From the NCBI GenBank assembly GCA_001899065.1, contig MKUZ01000009.1:124001-188000 (forward strand): 64,000 nucleotides of DNA, read 5' to 3'. Source of the stretch: Devosia sp. 66-22 (GTDB lineage: Bacteria; Pseudomonadota; Alphaproteobacteria; Rhizobiales; Devosiaceae). Shown in pieces: positions 46,466-55,934 of the stretch. The notes beneath the pieces are model-generated. The model did not search any database and was not told the DNA's origin. It saw only the letters and a list, made by a program, of their open reading frames with translations. A program made the translations under genes and the position numbers. The stretch's first letter is position 1; the number at the start of each line of letters is the position of its first letter.

Positions 46466-46731
46466 AGCTGAGGACTCTGAGCAAACCAGTGATCGTGCAT
46501 TGCGCTGAGGAACGCCGGATCCGTTGCCGGCAGTCCGGAGGCGCCGCCGATCACGCTGTCGATGCCGCAACGCGGGCAAAGCGCCGTGCCTTCGTTGTCC
46601 AGCCATTCCACGACCTCGGATGGCGGGTAGGTGTCGAGGCAGTAGAAGCAACCGACGATATCACTGCGAGCGATCTCGTCCCGATGTCGGGACGAGTGAC
46701 TGTGGGCGGCGATGACGTCGATCGTCGCCAT
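46462..46731 (-). CDS. Small zinc-ribbon-like protein downstream of sufB
   Basis: An 89-residue protein starting at ATG 46731, which shares one base with the sufB stop (TGATG). It has two CxxC knuckles, VGCFYCLDTYPPSEVVEW and TALCPRCGIDSVIG, about 25 residues apart, so it should bind one zinc, or possibly an iron or Fe-S centre. The N-terminus holds a His/Ser-rich stretch AAHSHSSRHRDEI. Proteins of this type are widespread and uncharacterised, often labelled cytoplasmic protein. I cannot assign a function. Its four cysteines inside a Fe-S operon make it an attractive candidate for metal handling. Confidence 0.85.
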   Translation of the reverse strand: MATIDVIAAHSHSSRHRDEIARSDIVGCFYCLDTYPPSEVVEWLDNEGTALCPRCGIDSVIGGASGLPATDPAFLSAMHDHWFAQSPQL

Positions 46732-48242
46732 CAGCCAACCGAGCCTTCGAGAGAAATCGAAATCAGCTTCTGCGTCTCGACCATGAACTCCATGGGCAGG
46801 TGCTGCAGCACGTCGCGGACGAAACCGTTGACGATCAACGCCACAGCTTCTTCCTCGCTCAGCCCGCGCTGCTGGGCGTAGAACATCTGGTCGTCCGAAA
46901 TCTTGGACGTCGTGGCCTCGTGCTCGAACACCGTCGAGGCATTGCGGCTCTCGATATAGGGCACGGTGTGGGCGCCGCATTTGTCGCCGATCAGCAGGCT
47001 GTCGCACTGGGTGAAGTTGCGCGCGCCCTTGGCCCTGGCATGCGAGGACACCTGGCCGCGATAGGTGTTGTCCGAGAAGCCCGCCGCGATGCCCTTCGAG
47101 ATGATCCGGCTCGTGGTGTTCTTGCCCAAATGCACCATCTTGGTGCCGCTGTCGACCTGCTGGTAGCCGTTGGAAATGGCGATCGAGTAGAACTCGCCGC
47201 GGCTGTTGTCGCCGCGCAGGATGCAGCTGGGGTACTTCCAGGTGATGGCCGAACCGGTCTCGACCTGCGTCCAGCTGATCTTGGAATTGTCGCCGCGGCA
47301 GTCGCCGCGCTTGGTGACGAAATTGTAGACGCCGCCCTTGCCGTCCTTGTCGCCCGGGAACCAGTTCTGGACCGTCGAGTACTTGATCTCGGCGTCCTTC
47401 ATGGCCACGAGCTCGACCACCGCCGCATGAAGCTGGTGTTCGTTGCGGGCCGGCGCAGTGCAGCCTTCGAGGTAGCTCACATAGCTGCCTTCGTCGGCGA
47501 TCAGCAGCGTGCGTTCGAACTGGCCGGTCTTGGCCTCGTTGATGCGGAAATAGGTGCTGAGCTCCATCGGGCAGCGGACGCCCGGCGGGATGTAGCAGAA
47601 CGAGCCATCGGTGAAGACCGCCGAATTGAGCGTCGCATAGTAGTTGTCGGAGGGCGGCACCACCGAGCCCAGATACTGCTTGACGAGGTCCGGGTACTCG
47701 CGGATCGCCTCGCTGATCGAGCAGAAGATGATGCCCATCTTGTTGAGCTCGTCGCGGAAGGTCGTCGCCACCGACACGGAGTCGATGACGGCGTCGACCG
47801 CCACCTTGGGCTGCTCGATGCCGGCCAGCAGCTCGCGCTCCTTGAGCGGCACGCCGAGCTTCTCGTACATCTCGAGCAGCGCCGGATCGACTTCGTCGAG
47901 CGACTTCGGGCGGCCCGCATTCTTGGGCGCCGCGTAGTAGTACATGTCCTGGAAGTCGATCTTGGGATAGTGGACGCGGGCCCAGGTCGGCTCGTCCATG
48001 GTCAGCCAGCGGCGATAGGCGTCGAGCCGCCACTCCAGCATCCACTCCGGCTCGGCCTTCTTGGCCGAGATGAAGCGGATCGTGTCCTCGTTGAGGCCCT
48101 TGGGGGCCTTCTCGGACTCGATCTGGGTTTCGAAGCCGTACTTGTACTTGTCGACATCGAGCGCGAGCACCTTCTCCACGGTGTCGTGTTCGATCTCGTC
48201 CTTGAGTGTCGGAATGGCTTGCTTGTAGTCCGTCTCGGCCAT
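46731..48242 (-). CDS. sufB: Fe-S cluster assembly scaffold SufB
   Basis: SufB is the sulfur-accepting subunit of the SufBC2D scaffold. The 503-residue protein starts at ATG 48242, ten bases after the desulfurase stop. Landmarks are [77 protein letters not shown], the conserved Cys in [17 protein letters not shown], and [28 protein letters not shown]. The invariant Cys (sulfur acceptor) and Glu/His residues near the C-terminal SufC-binding part are present. Transcription continues into the unusual four-gene cassette before sufC. Confidence 0.97.
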   Translation of the reverse strand: MAETDYKQAIPTLKDEIEHDTVEKVLALDVDKYKYGFETQIESEKAPKGLNEDTIRFISAKKAEPEWMLEWRLDAYRRWLTMDEPTWARVHYPKIDFQDMYYYAAPKNAGRPKSLDEVDPALLEMYEKLGVPLKERELLAGIEQPKVAVDAVIDSVSVATTFRDELNKMGIIFCSISEAIREYPDLVKQYLGSVVPPSDNYYATLNSAVFTDGSFCYIPPGVRCPMELSTYFRINEAKTGQFERTLLIADEGSYVSYLEGCTAPARNEHQLHAAVVELVAMKDAEIKYSTVQNWFPGDKDGKGGVYNFVTKRGDCRGDNSKISWTQVETGSAITWKYPSCILRGDNSRGEFYSIAISNGYQQVDSGTKMVHLGKNTTSRIISKGIAAGFSDNTYRGQVSSHARAKGARNFTQCDSLLIGDKCGAHTVPYIESRNASTVFEHEATTSKISDDQMFYAQQRGLSEEEAVALIVNGFVRDVLQHLPMEFMVETQKLISISLEGSVG

Positions 48243-48252
48243 CAGTCTCGTC

Positions 48253-49407
48253 CTAAGCCGCCGTTGCGCGGCGTTCGCGGTGCCGGTTGAGCACCTCAGT
48301 TAGTCCCTCGATGAAGGCGTCGATATCCGCCATCGTCGAATTCCAGCCCACGCTCAAACGCATGGCGCATTCACCCAGTTCGGCCGGCACGCCCATGGCC
48401 CTGAGCACATGGCTCGGGCCCACCTTGCCCGACGAGCAGGCCGACCCCGACGACACCGAAATGCCCCTGAGGTCGAGGCCCATCATGGCGACGGAGTTCT
48501 TGAGCCCGGGGATGGCGAAGTCGAGCGTGTTGCCGATCCGCTCCGCCGTTTCGCCGAACACCACCGTCGCTGGTGCCAAACTCCGCAATCTTTGTACCGC
48601 CGTTTCGAGGATCTCGCCGGGGTTTGCCTCGAAATAGCGCGCCGGAAACACCTGCGCCGCTGCGCCGAAGCCGGCGATCAGCGCCACCGCTTCGGTGCCG
48701 CCGCGCCGTCCCGTCTCCTGCCCGCCGCCGGGGATCAGGCGCACCTGGTCGGCGTGTCCCTTCAGCAGCAGGGCGCCGATGCCCTGCGGTCCGCCGATCT
48801 TGTGCGCGCTCACCGCCATCATGTCGGGAGCGCGCCCGGCGAAGTCCAGTTCGAGCTTGCCAAGTGCTTGAACGGCATCGACAAACAGGAAGTGCGGCGA
48901 GGTCCCGACCAGCACTTCGATGCGGTCGATCGGCTGGATCACGCCGGTCTCGTTGTTGACCAGGTGCACGGCAACCAGCAGCCTGGCGCCGAACGCATCC
49001 GCCCGCGCCATGGCCGCGGCGATCTCCTCGACCCGGATCACGCCATTCTCGTCGAGTCCGGCGATCGTCACGGGCAGCCCGGTGGCTTCCGCCGCCTTGC
49101 TCACCGCGGCGTGCTCGCCCGCCGAGATCACGATCCCTTCGAATCCCAGCGCTTTCGCGCCGCCGACGATGGCCTGGGTAATCGCCTCGGTGGCGGAGCC
49201 GGTGAACACCACCTGCTCGCGGGTGGCGCCGGCGAGCTTTGCGACCCGCGTCCGCGCCTCGTCCACGAGGCTCCGCAAGGCCCGGCCATGGGCGTGCACG
49301 GACGACGGATTCCCGGTCAGTTCCAATGCCTTGAGCACAGCCTCGCGCGCTTCGGGCAGCAGCGGCGCCGAAGCATTGTGGTCGAGATATGTGGTGCCGG
49401 CACTCAT
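48253..49407 (-). CDS. Cysteine desulfurase, NifS/IscS type
   Basis: A group I PLP-dependent cysteine desulfurase, the first gene of the suf operon. The 384-residue protein has [17 protein letters not shown] at the N-terminus, the nucleophile region [11 protein letters not shown]-lysine motif [20 protein letters not shown], and the mobile loop Cys in [23 protein letters not shown] near residue 325. It differs from SufS, encoded later in the same operon, by the flexible loop with the catalytic Cys that can pass sulfur to several acceptors. The Irr-type box lies 140-156 bases upstream of its start. Confidence 0.93.
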   Translation of the reverse strand: MSAGTTYLDHNASAPLLPEAREAVLKALELTGNPSSVHAHGRALRSLVDEARTRVAKLAGATREQVVFTGSATEAITQAIVGGAKALGFEGIVISAGEHAAVSKAAEATGLPVTIAGLDENGVIRVEEIAAAMARADAFGARLLVAVHLVNNETGVIQPIDRIEVLVGTSPHFLFVDAVQALGKLELDFAGRAPDMMAVSAHKIGGPQGIGALLLKGHADQVRLIPGGGQETGRRGGTEAVALIAGFGAAAQVFPARYFEANPGEILETAVQRLRSLAPATVVFGETAERIGNTLDFAIPGLKNSVAMMGLDLRGISVSSGSACSSGKVGPSHVLRAMGVPAELGECAMRLSVGWNSTMADIDAFIEGLTEVLNRHRERRATAA

Positions 49408-49546
49408 CCGAATGGTCTCAGGCGCTTCCGCCGCGCCCTCCCCGTGTCAAACTTCTTGAATTTCCGAGAGCGCTTTCTGTAGAAGGAGCGCTCGCCGAAC
49501 CCGGCCAGCGGGCACTTTGGAGCCCGCCTGCCACTCGCGAAGTCAG

Positions 49547-49563
49547 TTTCGAATAATTCTAAT
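49547..49563 (-). promoter_or_regulatory. Irr-type iron control element upstream of the suf operon
   Basis: On the minus strand the 17-mer ATTAGAATTATTCGAAA agrees at 15 of 17 positions with the alphaproteobacterial Irr consensus TTTAGAATTATTCTAAA (interrupted palindrome). It lies in the 261-base gap between the iscS-type start and the divergent hydrolase. Irr, a heme-sensing Fur-family regulator, is predicted to control suf operons in Hyphomicrobiales. I count the match by eye; the gap otherwise holds only weak promoter-like sequence. Confidence 0.7.
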
Positions 49564-49668
49564 CTGACTTTTCGAGGCTTGTTTTAGGGAGCGGCAACCC
49601 CTTCGTCAAGCCGGACACCCGGCACCGGGCGGAGCTACGGCTCGCCTCCCGGCCAACGGAAACGAGAT

Positions 49669-50331
49669 ATGCCAGAAGTCATCTTCAACGGGCCGGAAGG
49701 CCGCCTCGAAGGCCGTTACCAGCCGGGCAGCAACCCCAATGCGCCCATCGCGATCGTGCTTCATCCGCACCCCGAATTCGGCGGTACGATGAACAACCAG
49801 ATCGTCTACAACCTCTTCTATATGTTCGCGAAACGCGGCTTTTCGGTGCTCCGTTTCAATTCGCGCGGCGTGGGCCGGTCGCAGGGCCTGTTCGATCACG
49901 GCATCGGCGAATTGTCGGACGCGGCTTCGGCGCTCGACTGGCTGCAGTCGCTCAACCGCGAGTCGCGCGGCTGCTGGATCGCCGGCTTCTCCTTCGGCGC
50001 CTGGATCGGCATGCAGCTGCTGATGCGCCGCCCCGAGGTCGAAGGCTTCATCTCCGTCGCCCCGCCCGAAAATCTCTACGATTTCTCCTTCCTCGCCCCC
50101 TGCCCCTCCTCGGGCCTGATCATTCACGGCGACAAGGACCGCGTGGCGCCGCCCACTTCGGTGCAGAAGCTGGTTGATAAGCTCAAGACGCAGAAGGGCA
50201 TCACCATCGAGCAGCAGGTCGTCGAGGGCGCCAACCACTTCTTCGAGAACAAGATCGACGAGCTGACCGACCGCTGCGCCGAATATCTCGACCGCCGCCG
50301 CGCGGACATCGCGGCGGGCAAGGGGCGCTAG
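49669..50331 (+). CDS. Alpha/beta hydrolase (dienelactone-hydrolase-like, S9/serine hydrolase type)
   Basis: A 220-residue cytoplasmic serine hydrolase divergent from the suf operon. The fold is clear: [20 protein letters not shown] (His-rich oxyanion strand), [13 protein letters not shown], the nucleophile elbow [15 protein letters not shown], the acid in [15 protein letters not shown] and the His in [14 protein letters not shown]. This small family occurs widely in alphaproteobacteria and is usually labelled only alpha/beta hydrolase; the substrate is unknown. The conserved HPHPxxGG start is shared with predicted acyl-ester hydrolases. Confidence 0.87.
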   Translation: MPEVIFNGPEGRLEGRYQPGSNPNAPIAIVLHPHPEFGGTMNNQIVYNLFYMFAKRGFSVLRFNSRGVGRSQGLFDHGIGELSDAASALDWLQSLNRESRGCWIAGFSFGAWIGMQLLMRRPEVEGFISVAPPENLYDFSFLAPCPSSGLIIHGDKDRVAPPTSVQKLVDKLKTQKGITIEQQVVEGANHFFENKIDELTDRCAEYLDRRRADIAAGKGR

Positions 50332-50342
50332 CCACACGCCCC

Positions 50343-50401
50343 GGATCTCGTCCTCGGAAGGCTCGGGACGGGATCCCCATGCGGGCCGCGTCGCCCGCAT
50401 G
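50343..50401. repeat. Two adjacent hairpins, REP-like
   Basis: Between the hydrolase and tyrS are two neighbouring inverted repeats. One is 50343-50353 with 50366-50376 (11 bp, one wobble). The other is CATGCGGGC/GCCCGCATG at 50378-50386 with 50393-50401 (9 bp, perfect, 6-base loop). No T-run follows, so termination is uncertain. The paired-hairpin form resembles dispersed repetitive extragenic palindromes. Confidence 0.5.
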
Positions 50402-50431
50402 ACGAGCCGGTCGAACCAAAGGGCGCATGCC

Positions 50432-51685
50432 ATGGCCGCCAGATTCAAATCCGACTTCCTCAATGTCCTCGATCAGCGGGGCTTCATCCACCAGATTTCC
50501 GACCCCGACGGGCTCGATGCGCTCGCCGCCAAGGGGCCGATCACCGGCTATGTCGGCTACGATGCTACGGCCACCAGCATCCACATCGGCAATCTGATCA
50601 CGGTGACGATGCTCTACTGGCTGCAGGAAACCGGCCACAAGGCGATCAGCCTGATGGGCGGCGGCACCTCGATGGTGGGCGATCCGAGCTTCCGCGACGA
50701 CCAGCGCAAGCTGCTCACGGTCGAGCAGATCGCCAGCAATATCGAGAGCATCAAGCGCGTCTACGGCCGGATCCTCCGCTATGACGGCGCCAACCCGGCC
50801 ATCATGGTCAACAATGCCGAGTGGCTGCTCGAGCTCAAATATGTCGAGTTCCTGCGCGACGTGGGCCGCTTCTTTTCGGTCAACCGGATGCTGAGCTTCG
50901 ACTCGGTGAAGCTGCGCCTCGACCGCGAGCAGTCGCTGAGCTTCCTCGAGTTCAACTACATGATCATGCAGGGCTACGACTTCGTCGAGCTCAACCGCCG
51001 CTATGGCTGCGTGCTGCAGATGGGCGGCTCGGACCAATGGGGCAACATCATCAATGGCGTCGACCTCAGCCATCGCATGGAAGGCCCGCAACTCTACGCG
51101 CTGACCACGCCGCTCCTGACCAAATCCTCCGGCGAGAAGATGGGCAAGTCGGCCTCCGGCGCCGTTTGGCTCAATGGCGACCTCTTCAGCCCCTACGACT
51201 TCTGGCAGTATTTCCGGAATACCGAGGACGCCGACGTCGGCAAGTGGCTCAAGATCTTCACCCGCCTGCCCCTCGACGAGATCGCACGGCTCGCGGTGCT
51301 GCAGGGCAATGAGCTCAACGATGCCAAGAAGGTGCTCGCCACCGAGGTCACCGCCATCGTCCACGGCCGCGACGCCGCCGACAAGGCCGCCGCAACGGCC
51401 GCCGCGACCTTCGAGCAGGGCGCCATCGACCTGTCGCTGCCGACCTTCGAGCTCTCCCGGGTGGAGCTCAAGGCCGGCATCGGGCTGCTCTCGGCGCTGG
51501 TGACCGCCGGTCTCGCCGGCTCGAACGGCGAAGCGCGCCGCGCCATCCAAGGCGGCGCCATCCGCGTCAACGACGAGCCGGTGACCGACGATCGCGCGAC
51601 GCTCAGCGAAGCCCACCTCCTCCCCGAAGGGGTGATCAAGCTGTCGTCGGGCAAGAAGAAGCACGCGCTGTTGCGCGCGGCTTAA
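50432..51685 (+). CDS. tyrS: Tyrosyl-tRNA synthetase
   Basis: TyrRS charges tRNA-Tyr. ATG 50432 gives 417 residues starting [18 protein letters not shown]; an earlier in-frame start would cover the repeat at 50378-50401. Class I motifs are [20 protein letters not shown] (HIGH variant) near residue 38 and the KMSKS-like loop [14 protein letters not shown] near residue 235. The tyrosine-binding region [14 protein letters not shown] precedes it. The last ~70 residues are an S4 RNA-binding domain ([19 protein letters not shown]). The stop overlaps the convergent parE stop by four bases. Confidence 0.97.
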   Translation: MAARFKSDFLNVLDQRGFIHQISDPDGLDALAAKGPITGYVGYDATATSIHIGNLITVTMLYWLQETGHKAISLMGGGTSMVGDPSFRDDQRKLLTVEQIASNIESIKRVYGRILRYDGANPAIMVNNAEWLLELKYVEFLRDVGRFFSVNRMLSFDSVKLRLDREQSLSFLEFNYMIMQGYDFVELNRRYGCVLQMGGSDQWGNIINGVDLSHRMEGPQLYALTTPLLTKSSGEKMGKSASGAVWLNGDLFSPYDFWQYFRNTEDADVGKWLKIFTRLPLDEIARLAVLQGNELNDAKKVLATEVTAIVHGRDAADKAAATAAATFEQGAIDLSLPTFELSRVELKAGIGLLSALVTAGLAGSNGEARRAIQGGAIRVNDEPVTDDRATLSEAHLLPEGVIKLSSGKKKHALLRAA

Positions 51686-51999
51686 TCATCCTCATGGAGG
51701 CGCATTGCGCGCCTCCAGTCCTGCCCGCCACTGAACACGCGCTGGACTTCGACTCGACTGGCGCGAACCACTATGGCGATAACGACGCGTCGCTCGAAGC
51801 TCACGATCCGCAGGCCGGTCCTGAACGCTCCGTAGTCGCGGCCACGCTCGGGGAACTCGTCCAGGCTGGCCAGAAAGCGGCGGATGCGACCGACATACTC
51901 CAGGGCGGTCATCGGGGCGCCCTGCTCTGCGATCCAAAGCGCGATCCGATCGAGATCGGCTTCGGCTCGCGGCGCCAGAAGGACGGCGCGCTTGGTCAC
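51682..51999 (-). CDS. parE: ParE-type toxin (RelE/ParE superfamily)
   Basis: A 105-residue toxin of the RelE/ParE fold, likely a gyrase-type or ribosome-dependent inhibitor. The N-terminus has [20 protein letters not shown], the typical two-helix start (xxxAxxDLxxIxxYI). The centre is [22 protein letters not shown] and the C-terminus carries the strands [36 protein letters not shown] 51999 overlaps the antitoxin stop (ATGA). I favour ParE over RelE from the helical start and the paired antitoxin, but biochemical target is not determinable. Confidence 0.88.
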   Translation of the reverse strand: MTKRAVLLAPRAEADLDRIALWIAEQGAPMTALEYVGRIRRFLASLDEFPERGRDYGAFRTGLRIVSFERRVVIAIVVRASRVEVQRVFSGGQDWRRAMRLHEDD

Positions 52000-52277
52000 T
52001 CTGCCGCTCGTGTTCTGGAGCGGATTTTCGCTTCGATTCGATCGAATGCCTCATCGAGCGGCACGAGCCGTTCCGGATGCGCTTCCATCTCCTCGATGGT
52101 CGGAAGGACCTCCTCGACGAGCCACTTCTCGATGATGGCGTCGTCCTCGCGCATCTTCCGCACGCTCTCCCGCACCACCTCGCTTCCCGAGGCATAGTCT
52201 CCACGCTCGACCATGCTGTCGATGAACTTGGCCTGCTCTTCCGTCAGGCTGAATGTGCGTTTGACGACCTTGGGCAT
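51996..52277 (-). CDS. parD: ParD-type antitoxin
   Basis: The 93-residue antitoxin preceding parE. The N-terminal RTFSLTEEQAKFIDSMVERGDYASGSEVVRESVRKM is the ribbon-helix-helix DNA-binding unit of ParD/CopG-like antitoxins (family core: YxSxSEVVREALR). The C-terminal half is acidic and helical (WLVEEVLPTIEEMEAHPERLV), the toxin-neutralising part. The ribosome site AAAGGAG lies just upstream of ATG 52277. An operator-like inverted repeat sits 30 bases upstream of the start and should mediate autorepression. Confidence 0.9.
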   Translation of the reverse strand: MPKVVKRTFSLTEEQAKFIDSMVERGDYASGSEVVRESVRKMREDDAIIEKWLVEEVLPTIEEMEAHPERLVPLDEAFDRIEAKIRSRTRAAE

Positions 52278-52306
52278 GGCGAACTCCTTTCGCTCACCAT
52301 AGCACG

Positions 52307-52327
52307 CGGTATGACTTGTTCATACCG
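52307..52327 (-). promoter_or_regulatory. ParDE operator-like inverted repeat
   Basis: CGGTATGA and TCATACCG are perfect 8-bp arms five bases apart, located 30-50 bases before parD and directly after the AsmA-like stop. On the minus strand an extended -10 element TGCTATGGT follows, so the repeat covers the expected -35 region, as expected for ParD autorepression. Binding by ParD is inferred from position and the family. Confidence 0.65.
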
Positions 52328-55300
52328 TCAGTCGACGCGCGGAGCTTCCTTGGCGCGGTACTCGAACAGGCTGCGGAAGGCGCCCGGAGCGAGGAGCGAC
52401 AGCGGATTGACCTTGAAATCCGGCTTGTCGAGCGGCCCGCGCACCGCGAACGTGATGCCCCACATGCCGTTGTCGCCGCCGCCGAAGAGCTTCCCGAAGG
52501 CGTTGTTGATCCCGAACATCGGCACGAACGTGCCCACAATGTCGTACTGCTTGCTGTCGGTATAGATGAAGCCTTCGCCCGTGCCGCCAATGCTGTCGCC
52601 CGCGACCTTGGCGTCGACGATCTGGATGCGGTCCTTGCGGCGGATGAACTGCGTCGTCGCACTGTCGAACACCATCGTGTTCCCGCCGCGCATCATCCGG
52701 CGCGAATCCGGATGTCCCTCCACCAGCGCTTCGAGGTTCTTCTCGTCGACGATGGCGAAACTCTTGATGCTGACGACGCCTGTGTCGACCTTGGTCTCGG
52801 TGTTCTGGTTGAACACGAAGCTGCCGGCGCCGCCCTGGAGCTGCGGATAGACCCCCACAAAGCGCAGCACCGAGCCAAGATCGTTGAAGACGACGGTCAT
52901 CGCCCGCCCGCCCTCGATGGTGTTGGTCGCGACCGACACCTGTCCGGCGTTGCCGATCTGGGTCTGCAGGCTGACATTGCGCAGGTCGGTGCCGCGCAAC
53001 GCGAGGTCGAGGTTCAGGTTGAAGGCGTTGGTCTTGTACATGCCCAGCGCGCGCTTGAGTTCGACGTCGAGCGCAATGGTCTGGGTGAAGCTCGTTGCCT
53101 GGACGCCGCCGGCGCCCGAGGTGAGGTTGAAGGAGCGGGTGAGGATCGGCTTCAGGTCGAGTTGGTCGCCGCGGATGCGCACGGCATAGCCATCCTTGAT
53201 CGGCGTCAGCGACAATTGCGCCGCGTCGCCCTCGTTCAGCGCGAAGCTGCTGAACTCGGCCGATTGCAGGCCCTTCTTGGCGTCGATCTGCAGGCTGCCC
53301 TTGAGCTTCACCGAGCCGAAGCCGAGGTCGAGATTGGTGATGTCGGTGAGGTCGCCCTGCTGCCGGATCGTCGCCTTGACCAGGCCCGCCTGCCCTGCCT
53401 GCTTGCTGATCCCGAGGTCCTTGATGGTCAGCGAGGCCGCCTTGAGGTCGGCGGTGATGTCGATCGCGCCATCGGCCTGCGGCTTGGCGGTGACGGACAC
53501 CTTGCCCTTGCCGAACTCGCTCACATCAAAGCCGAGCTTGGAGAGATCGTCGAGATTGGCGACCGCCTGGATGGTCATCGGCGGGGTGGCTGCGCCGGTC
53601 GTGAGGTCGCCCTCGATCACCACGTCGGCGCCCATGCCGTCGAGTTCGGCCGAACCACCGACGCGGAAGCCCGCCTGCGTGGCCATGAAGGAGAGCTGGC
53701 CGTTGCTCAGGGTGTGGCCCTGGATCGGGGCGGAAGTGCCAAAGTCCTGGACGTTGCCGTTGATCGAGAAGCTCTGCTGCGTGGTCGCGCCGGTACCGTC
53801 GAGGAAGGTCGTCGCCAGCAGGCGCACGCTGAGGTCGCCCGTCAGCGTGTTGAGGTCGATCGGCATGCTCTGCCGCCCGAGGGCATCGGGCTGGAACTGC
53901 TTGGCAAGCGAGGCGATCGCCGGAATGCCACCGGTCACGTCGCCGGACAGCTCGACGATGCTCTCGCCGGGCGTTTCCGACGACATCACCAGCGCCGCAT
54001 TGGCGACCGAGATATTGCCGTTGGGCGTCTGCAGCACGCCGCCATCGGCCGCCATGGTGATCTGGGAGTCCAGCATCTGCAGGCGCGTCTTGCCCTCGAT
54101 GGCGATGGGCGGCATGCCCTCGAGCGCATTCACCCGCACGCCGTCGATGGTCATTTCGAGGAACACGGCGTTCTGTGGCATCGCCGTGAAGTCGCCATTC
54201 GCCGGCAGTGTCCCGACCGGGAAGGCGATCTTGGCCGTCAGCGTATCGAGCTTGCCGGCGAGCACGTTCTTGAGGAACCATTCTCGCGCTTCGCCGCCCT
54301 CCTGCATGGGCGGCCAGATGCGCTTGATGTCGTCGGCGGTGATCCCGGTGCCGGCGAGGCTCATGTCGATGCCGACGCCCTTGCGCACCATGTCGATGCG
54401 GCCCCGGCTCTCGAGGCGCGCGCCATCGGCCCGCGCCAGGATCATCTGGTCGATGCCGACGGCGCCGTAGAGCGGCGCGGACCAGCCGTTGAAGCTCAGC
54501 GTGTCGAAGATGCGCGCGACCTCGCCGGTGCCTGCATCGGGCACCTCGATATCGCGGCCGCTCAACGAGATGGCGACCGTGGGGCCGTAGAGCTCGTCGT
54601 AACCCAGGACGAACACCCCACCCAGCTTAAACGTCGCGCCGCCGACGTTCATCGTCGCTTCCTTCATGGTGAAGGTGCCGGTGTCGGGCTGCCAGTCGAT
54701 CTCCATGATGTTGCTGGCGATGGGGTAGTACTCGCCGTTCATGCGCAGGTCGGTGCCGGTCATGTCGGCGTTGAAGGAGCCGCCCTTGATCTTGCCCGAC
54801 TGGGGATCGAACGCCACGTTCAGCGACACGGCCGCCGGGCCGACGATGCCGCCCACCGAGGCGCCGTCGTTGATGATGGGGGCGAAGGCCGAGAGGTCGA
54901 AATTGTTGAGCGACACCTTGAGCCGCGCATCGCCGGCATCGTCGATCAGCCGCTCGAAGATGCCCTGCATCACCGTGCCGGCGTAATTGGCGGAGAAATT
55001 GCCCTCGACCGCCCGCCCGTTCGGCGTCGGCGCAATGTCGAGATTGATGTCGGTGAAGGTGCGCAGCGTCGCGTACACCGCGTCGTTCATATCGACGGTG
55101 GCGTCCTTGATGACGAGGCGCGAGAAGCGCCCCATCTCGGCCTGCTGGATGACGCCGGCGATGCCGGCCTGTGCGGCCTCGAGGTTGAGCACGATCCAGT
55201 CGTTGTCGGAGCGCACATGCGTCAGCTCGTTCATCTCGCCGGTGACTTCGATGCCGTCCTGGCTGAAGCCGGCGCTCGGGAAGGCCTTGGTGCCCTCGAT

Positions 55301-55786
55301 GACGCGCACCGTATCGGGGCCGCCATTGGTCCCCGGTTCGATGTCGAATTCGGCGAGGCGCGGCCCGAACAGATCCTGGTTGATCTGGATATGCGGCCCG
55401 ACGACCGTGACCGTCGCGCCGGGCTGGCCGATCACCGCCCGGAATGGCGAAAATCCCACCTCGAGCGCGTCCATCTCGACCCGGCCGCCATTGGCGGTGT
55501 CGCGGAAAGTCACCGGGCTGAACTGGATCACCGGCCAGGCATACCCCTCGAGCGCCAGCGCCATCTCGCCCAGTTCGAGCTGCGTGCCGGGCGGCATCGA
55601 GGCGATGACCAGGTTGCGCACCTGGGTCGAGATGAAGGGCAGCGGGATGGGGTGGATGAGCAGCACCACATAGAGCGCCGCCGCCAGCGTGAGCGGAATG
55701 CCGAAAAGCCATGCGGCGGCGAGGCTGAGGGTGCGGGCGACAGAGCGCTTGCGGACCGTCTGTCCTGGAGGCGGCGTTGGCTTCAA
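52328..55786 (-). CDS. AsmA/YhdP-like large envelope protein (DUF3971)
   Basis: A 1152-residue protein of the AsmA-like superfamily related to YhdP, which forms long beta-rich bridges that move phospholipids between inner and outer membranes. It starts at TTG 55786 with one N-terminal membrane helix (LSLAAAWLFGIPLTLAAALYVVLL, residues ~20-43); the rest is periplasmic. Repetitive beta-strand sequence (DUF3971-like) runs to about residue 900 and an AsmA-type C-terminal part (TGEGFIYTDSKQYDIVGTFVPMF) closes it. There is no lipobox. It sits between bcp and tyrS. Lipid transport is inferred from family structure, not from a specific motif. Confidence 0.87.
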   Translation of the reverse strand: MKPTPPPGQTVRKRSVARTLSLAAAWLFGIPLTLAAALYVVLLIHPIPLPFISTQVRNLVIASMPPGTQLELGEMALALEGYAWPVIQFSPVTFRDTANGGRVEMDALEVGFSPFRAVIGQPGATVTVVGPHIQINQDLFGPRLAEFDIEPGTNGGPDTVRVIEGTKAFPSAGFSQDGIEVTGEMNELTHVRSDNDWIVLNLEAAQAGIAGVIQQAEMGRFSRLVIKDATVDMNDAVYATLRTFTDINLDIAPTPNGRAVEGNFSANYAGTVMQGIFERLIDDAGDARLKVSLNNFDLSAFAPIINDGASVGGIVGPAAVSLNVAFDPQSGKIKGGSFNADMTGTDLRMNGEYYPIASNIMEIDWQPDTGTFTMKEATMNVGGATFKLGGVFVLGYDELYGPTVAISLSGRDIEVPDAGTGEVARIFDTLSFNGWSAPLYGAVGIDQMILARADGARLESRGRIDMVRKGVGIDMSLAGTGITADDIKRIWPPMQEGGEAREWFLKNVLAGKLDTLTAKIAFPVGTLPANGDFTAMPQNAVFLEMTIDGVRVNALEGMPPIAIEGKTRLQMLDSQITMAADGGVLQTPNGNISVANAALVMSSETPGESIVELSGDVTGGIPAIASLAKQFQPDALGRQSMPIDLNTLTGDLSVRLLATTFLDGTGATTQQSFSINGNVQDFGTSAPIQGHTLSNGQLSFMATQAGFRVGGSAELDGMGADVVIEGDLTTGAATPPMTIQAVANLDDLSKLGFDVSEFGKGKVSVTAKPQADGAIDITADLKAASLTIKDLGISKQAGQAGLVKATIRQQGDLTDITNLDLGFGSVKLKGSLQIDAKKGLQSAEFSSFALNEGDAAQLSLTPIKDGYAVRIRGDQLDLKPILTRSFNLTSGAGGVQATSFTQTIALDVELKRALGMYKTNAFNLNLDLALRGTDLRNVSLQTQIGNAGQVSVATNTIEGGRAMTVVFNDLGSVLRFVGVYPQLQGGAGSFVFNQNTETKVDTGVVSIKSFAIVDEKNLEALVEGHPDSRRMMRGGNTMVFDSATTQFIRRKDRIQIVDAKVAGDSIGGTGEGFIYTDSKQYDIVGTFVPMFGINNAFGKLFGGGDNGMWGITFAVRGPLDKPDFKVNPLSLLAPGAFRSLFEYRAKEAPRVD

Positions 55787-55934
55787 TTCGGATCCGCAAA
55801 GAGTCTCGGCAGCGATCCCAAGTGCCCCCGGGAATCAATGCGCCAATGACATTGTCTTGCCCGATGATACCGGCTGCAATATGGCACTAACACCCTGAAA
55901 AGTCGCAGTTCGCGGCTTTGGACGAGGCTTTGCA

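Noticed and set aside
49445-49450. TTGACA (minus strand) as the suf operon -35 box
   Set aside because: It lies only about 40 bases before the iscS-type start with no convincing -10 element at the right distance. The Irr-box region further upstream is a more likely promoter.
52316-55849. A 1177-codon plus-strand open frame opposite the AsmA-like gene
   Set aside because: Composition is His/Arg/Asp/Val-rich shadow sequence typical of high-G+C antisense frames. The minus strand encodes a membrane helix followed by coherent beta-rich repeats.
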